Shown: in pieces, positions 63,302 through 64,000 of the stretch
Numbering within the stretch: the first letter of the stretch is position 1
Layout of the letters: the number at the start of each line of letters is the position of its first letter
Assembly (NCBI GenBank): GCA_963754305.1
Contig: CAVWFR010000013.1
Span: 1 to 64,000, forward strand
Length of the DNA stretch: 64,000 nt
Direction: 5' to 3'
DNA from: DATEDA01 sp963754305
GTDB lineage: Bacteria; Pseudomonadota; Gammaproteobacteria; Burkholderiales; SG8-39
Translations under genes and position numbers: made by a program
The notes under the pieces: generated by a model
Databases searched by the model: none
Told to the model about the DNA's origin: nothing
Seen by the model: the letters and a program-made list of their open reading frames with translations, nothing else

Positions 63302-64000
63302 CGGCGATCGAGCTGCGCGGCATCCACAAGAGCTTCGGCAAGACGCCGGTGATCACCGGCGTCGATCTCGCGATCGCGCGCGGCGAGCGGCACGCGATCA
63401 TAGGTCCGAACGGCGCCGGCAAGTCGACGCTCTTCAACCTCGTCAGCGGCCGCTATCCGGTGACGCGCGGCACGATCCATCTCAATGGCGAGGACGTCAC
63501 CGGGCTGCCGCCGTTCCGGATCAACCGCAAGGGCCTCGCGCGAAGCTTTCAGGTCACGAACATCTTCCACCGGCTGTCGGTGTTCGAGAACCTGCGCTGC
63601 GCGGTGCTGTGGTCGCTCAGCTATCGCTACTCCTTCTGGCACCGTTTGAGCGGCCTCGCGGACGCGCGTGAGCGCGCCGAGCGGGTGATGGAGGAGATCG
63701 GGCTCGCGCGCCGGCGCGAGACGCTCGCCGGCGTGCTGTCGTACGCCGAGCAGCGCGCGCTCGAGATCGGCGTCACCATCGCGGGCGGGGCGCAGGTCAT
63801 CCTGCTCGACGAGCCAACTGCCGGGATGAACCGATCGGAAACCGCCGCGGCGGTCGCGCTGATCCGCAAGGTCACCGAAGGCAAGACGCTCGTCATGGTC
63901 GAGCACGACATGAGCGTCGTGTTCGACCTTGCCGACCGCGTGACGGTGCTCGTTTACGGCGAAGTGATCGCGAGCGACCGGCCGGCGGCGATCCGGGCGA
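63298..64000 (+). CDS. livG: ABC transporter ATP-binding protein LivG (partial)
   Basis: A nucleotide-binding domain that runs off the window end, with 234 codons visible. Walker A GPNGAGKSTL near residue 40, the signature-like LSYAEQRALEIGV, and Walker B VILLDEPTAGM with the H-loop VEHDMSVVFDLAD are intact. It powers LivH/M. ATG at 63298 overlaps the livM stop. A livF gene would be expected beyond the window. Confidence 0.93.
   Translation, partial: MTAIELRGIHKSFGKTPVITGVDLAIARGERHAIIGPNGAGKSTLFNLVSGRYPVTRGTIHLNGEDVTGLPPFRINRKGLARSFQVTNIFHRLSVFENLRCAVLWSLSYRYSFWHRLSGLADARERAERVMEEIGLARRRETLAGVLSYAEQRALEIGVTIAGGAQVILLDEPTAGMNRSETAAAVALIRKVTEGKTLVMVEHDMSVVFDLADRVTVLVYGEVIASDRPAAIRA

Overview
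The window looks like a chromosomal segment of a very GC-rich Betaproteobacterium, most likely Burkholderiales-like. I judge this from the codon bias, from four Bug/TctC periplasmic binding proteins and several TRAP transporters in 64 kb, and from the mix of CaiB/BaiF CoA-transferases, MmgE/PrpD proteins, SDRs and acyl-CoA ligases. I see no rRNA, tRNA, CRISPR array, transposase, integrase or phage gene. The segment is largely a catabolic archipelago: compact operons, each joining a carboxylate transporter to a few CoA- or PLP-dependent enzymes.

Region by region. 0.1-6.1 kb (+): a MarR-GNAT fusion regulator, then a TRAP operon (dctPQM) with a DSD1-family PLP aldolase/dehydratase and a serine/threonine dehydratase homologue. 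6.1-10.4 kb: MFS transporter, HpaI-type aldolase, SDR, RNase D-like exonuclease and a 5'-truncated cyclase. 10.4-14.6 kb: a large SARP/BTAD-TolB-TPR regulator divergent from a methyltransferase and a secreted vanadium-haloperoxidase/PAP2-like protein. 14.8-26.5 kb (-): a ten-gene operon (MmgE/PrpD, PaaK-like ligase, amidase, polysaccharide-deacetylase-like hydrolase, acyl-CoA dehydrogenase, CaiB, CoA-transferase, TRAP PQM). Two of its genes carry eight clustered +1 frameshifts. 26.6-33.1 kb (+): a divergent operon with one TRAP binding protein, two dctQM pairs, a cupin and an MmgE/PrpD protein.

33-36.9 kb: orphan antitoxin, Bug protein with SDR, frameshifted ArsN2 and AzlCD exporter. 36.9-46.9 kb (-): the most interesting block. 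It holds sulfoacetaldehyde acetyltransferase (Xsc), a Bug binding protein, a SauS-like CoA-acylating dehydrogenase and a SauT-like CoA ligase. Just upstream on the same strand are an enoyl-CoA hydratase, a second Bug protein, a CaiB CoA-transferase and an AcuI-type acryloyl-CoA reductase. This predicts sulfoacetate turning into sulfoacetyl-CoA, sulfoacetaldehyde, then acetyl phosphate and sulfite, with possible extension to a C3 substrate.

47-52.5 kb (-): TctCBA tripartite transporter with MmgE/PrpD and an SDR, next to a truncated PAS gene and the tail of a lost TRAP permease. 52.5-55.7 kb: fatty-acyl-CoA ligase, ECF sigma factor and a degenerate 6-phosphogluconolactonase-like protein. 55.9-59.5 kb (+): MASE1-PAS-PAS histidine kinase, FixJ-type response regulator and a small secreted EF-hand-like protein. 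59.7-64.0 kb (+): a branched-chain amino-acid-type ABC transporter (livK, terminator, livH, livM, livG) running off the end.

Several genes carry isolated single-base frameshifts (amidase, arsN2, livM). Together with the 18.6-19.8 kb cluster, these may reflect assembly errors as easily as real decay.
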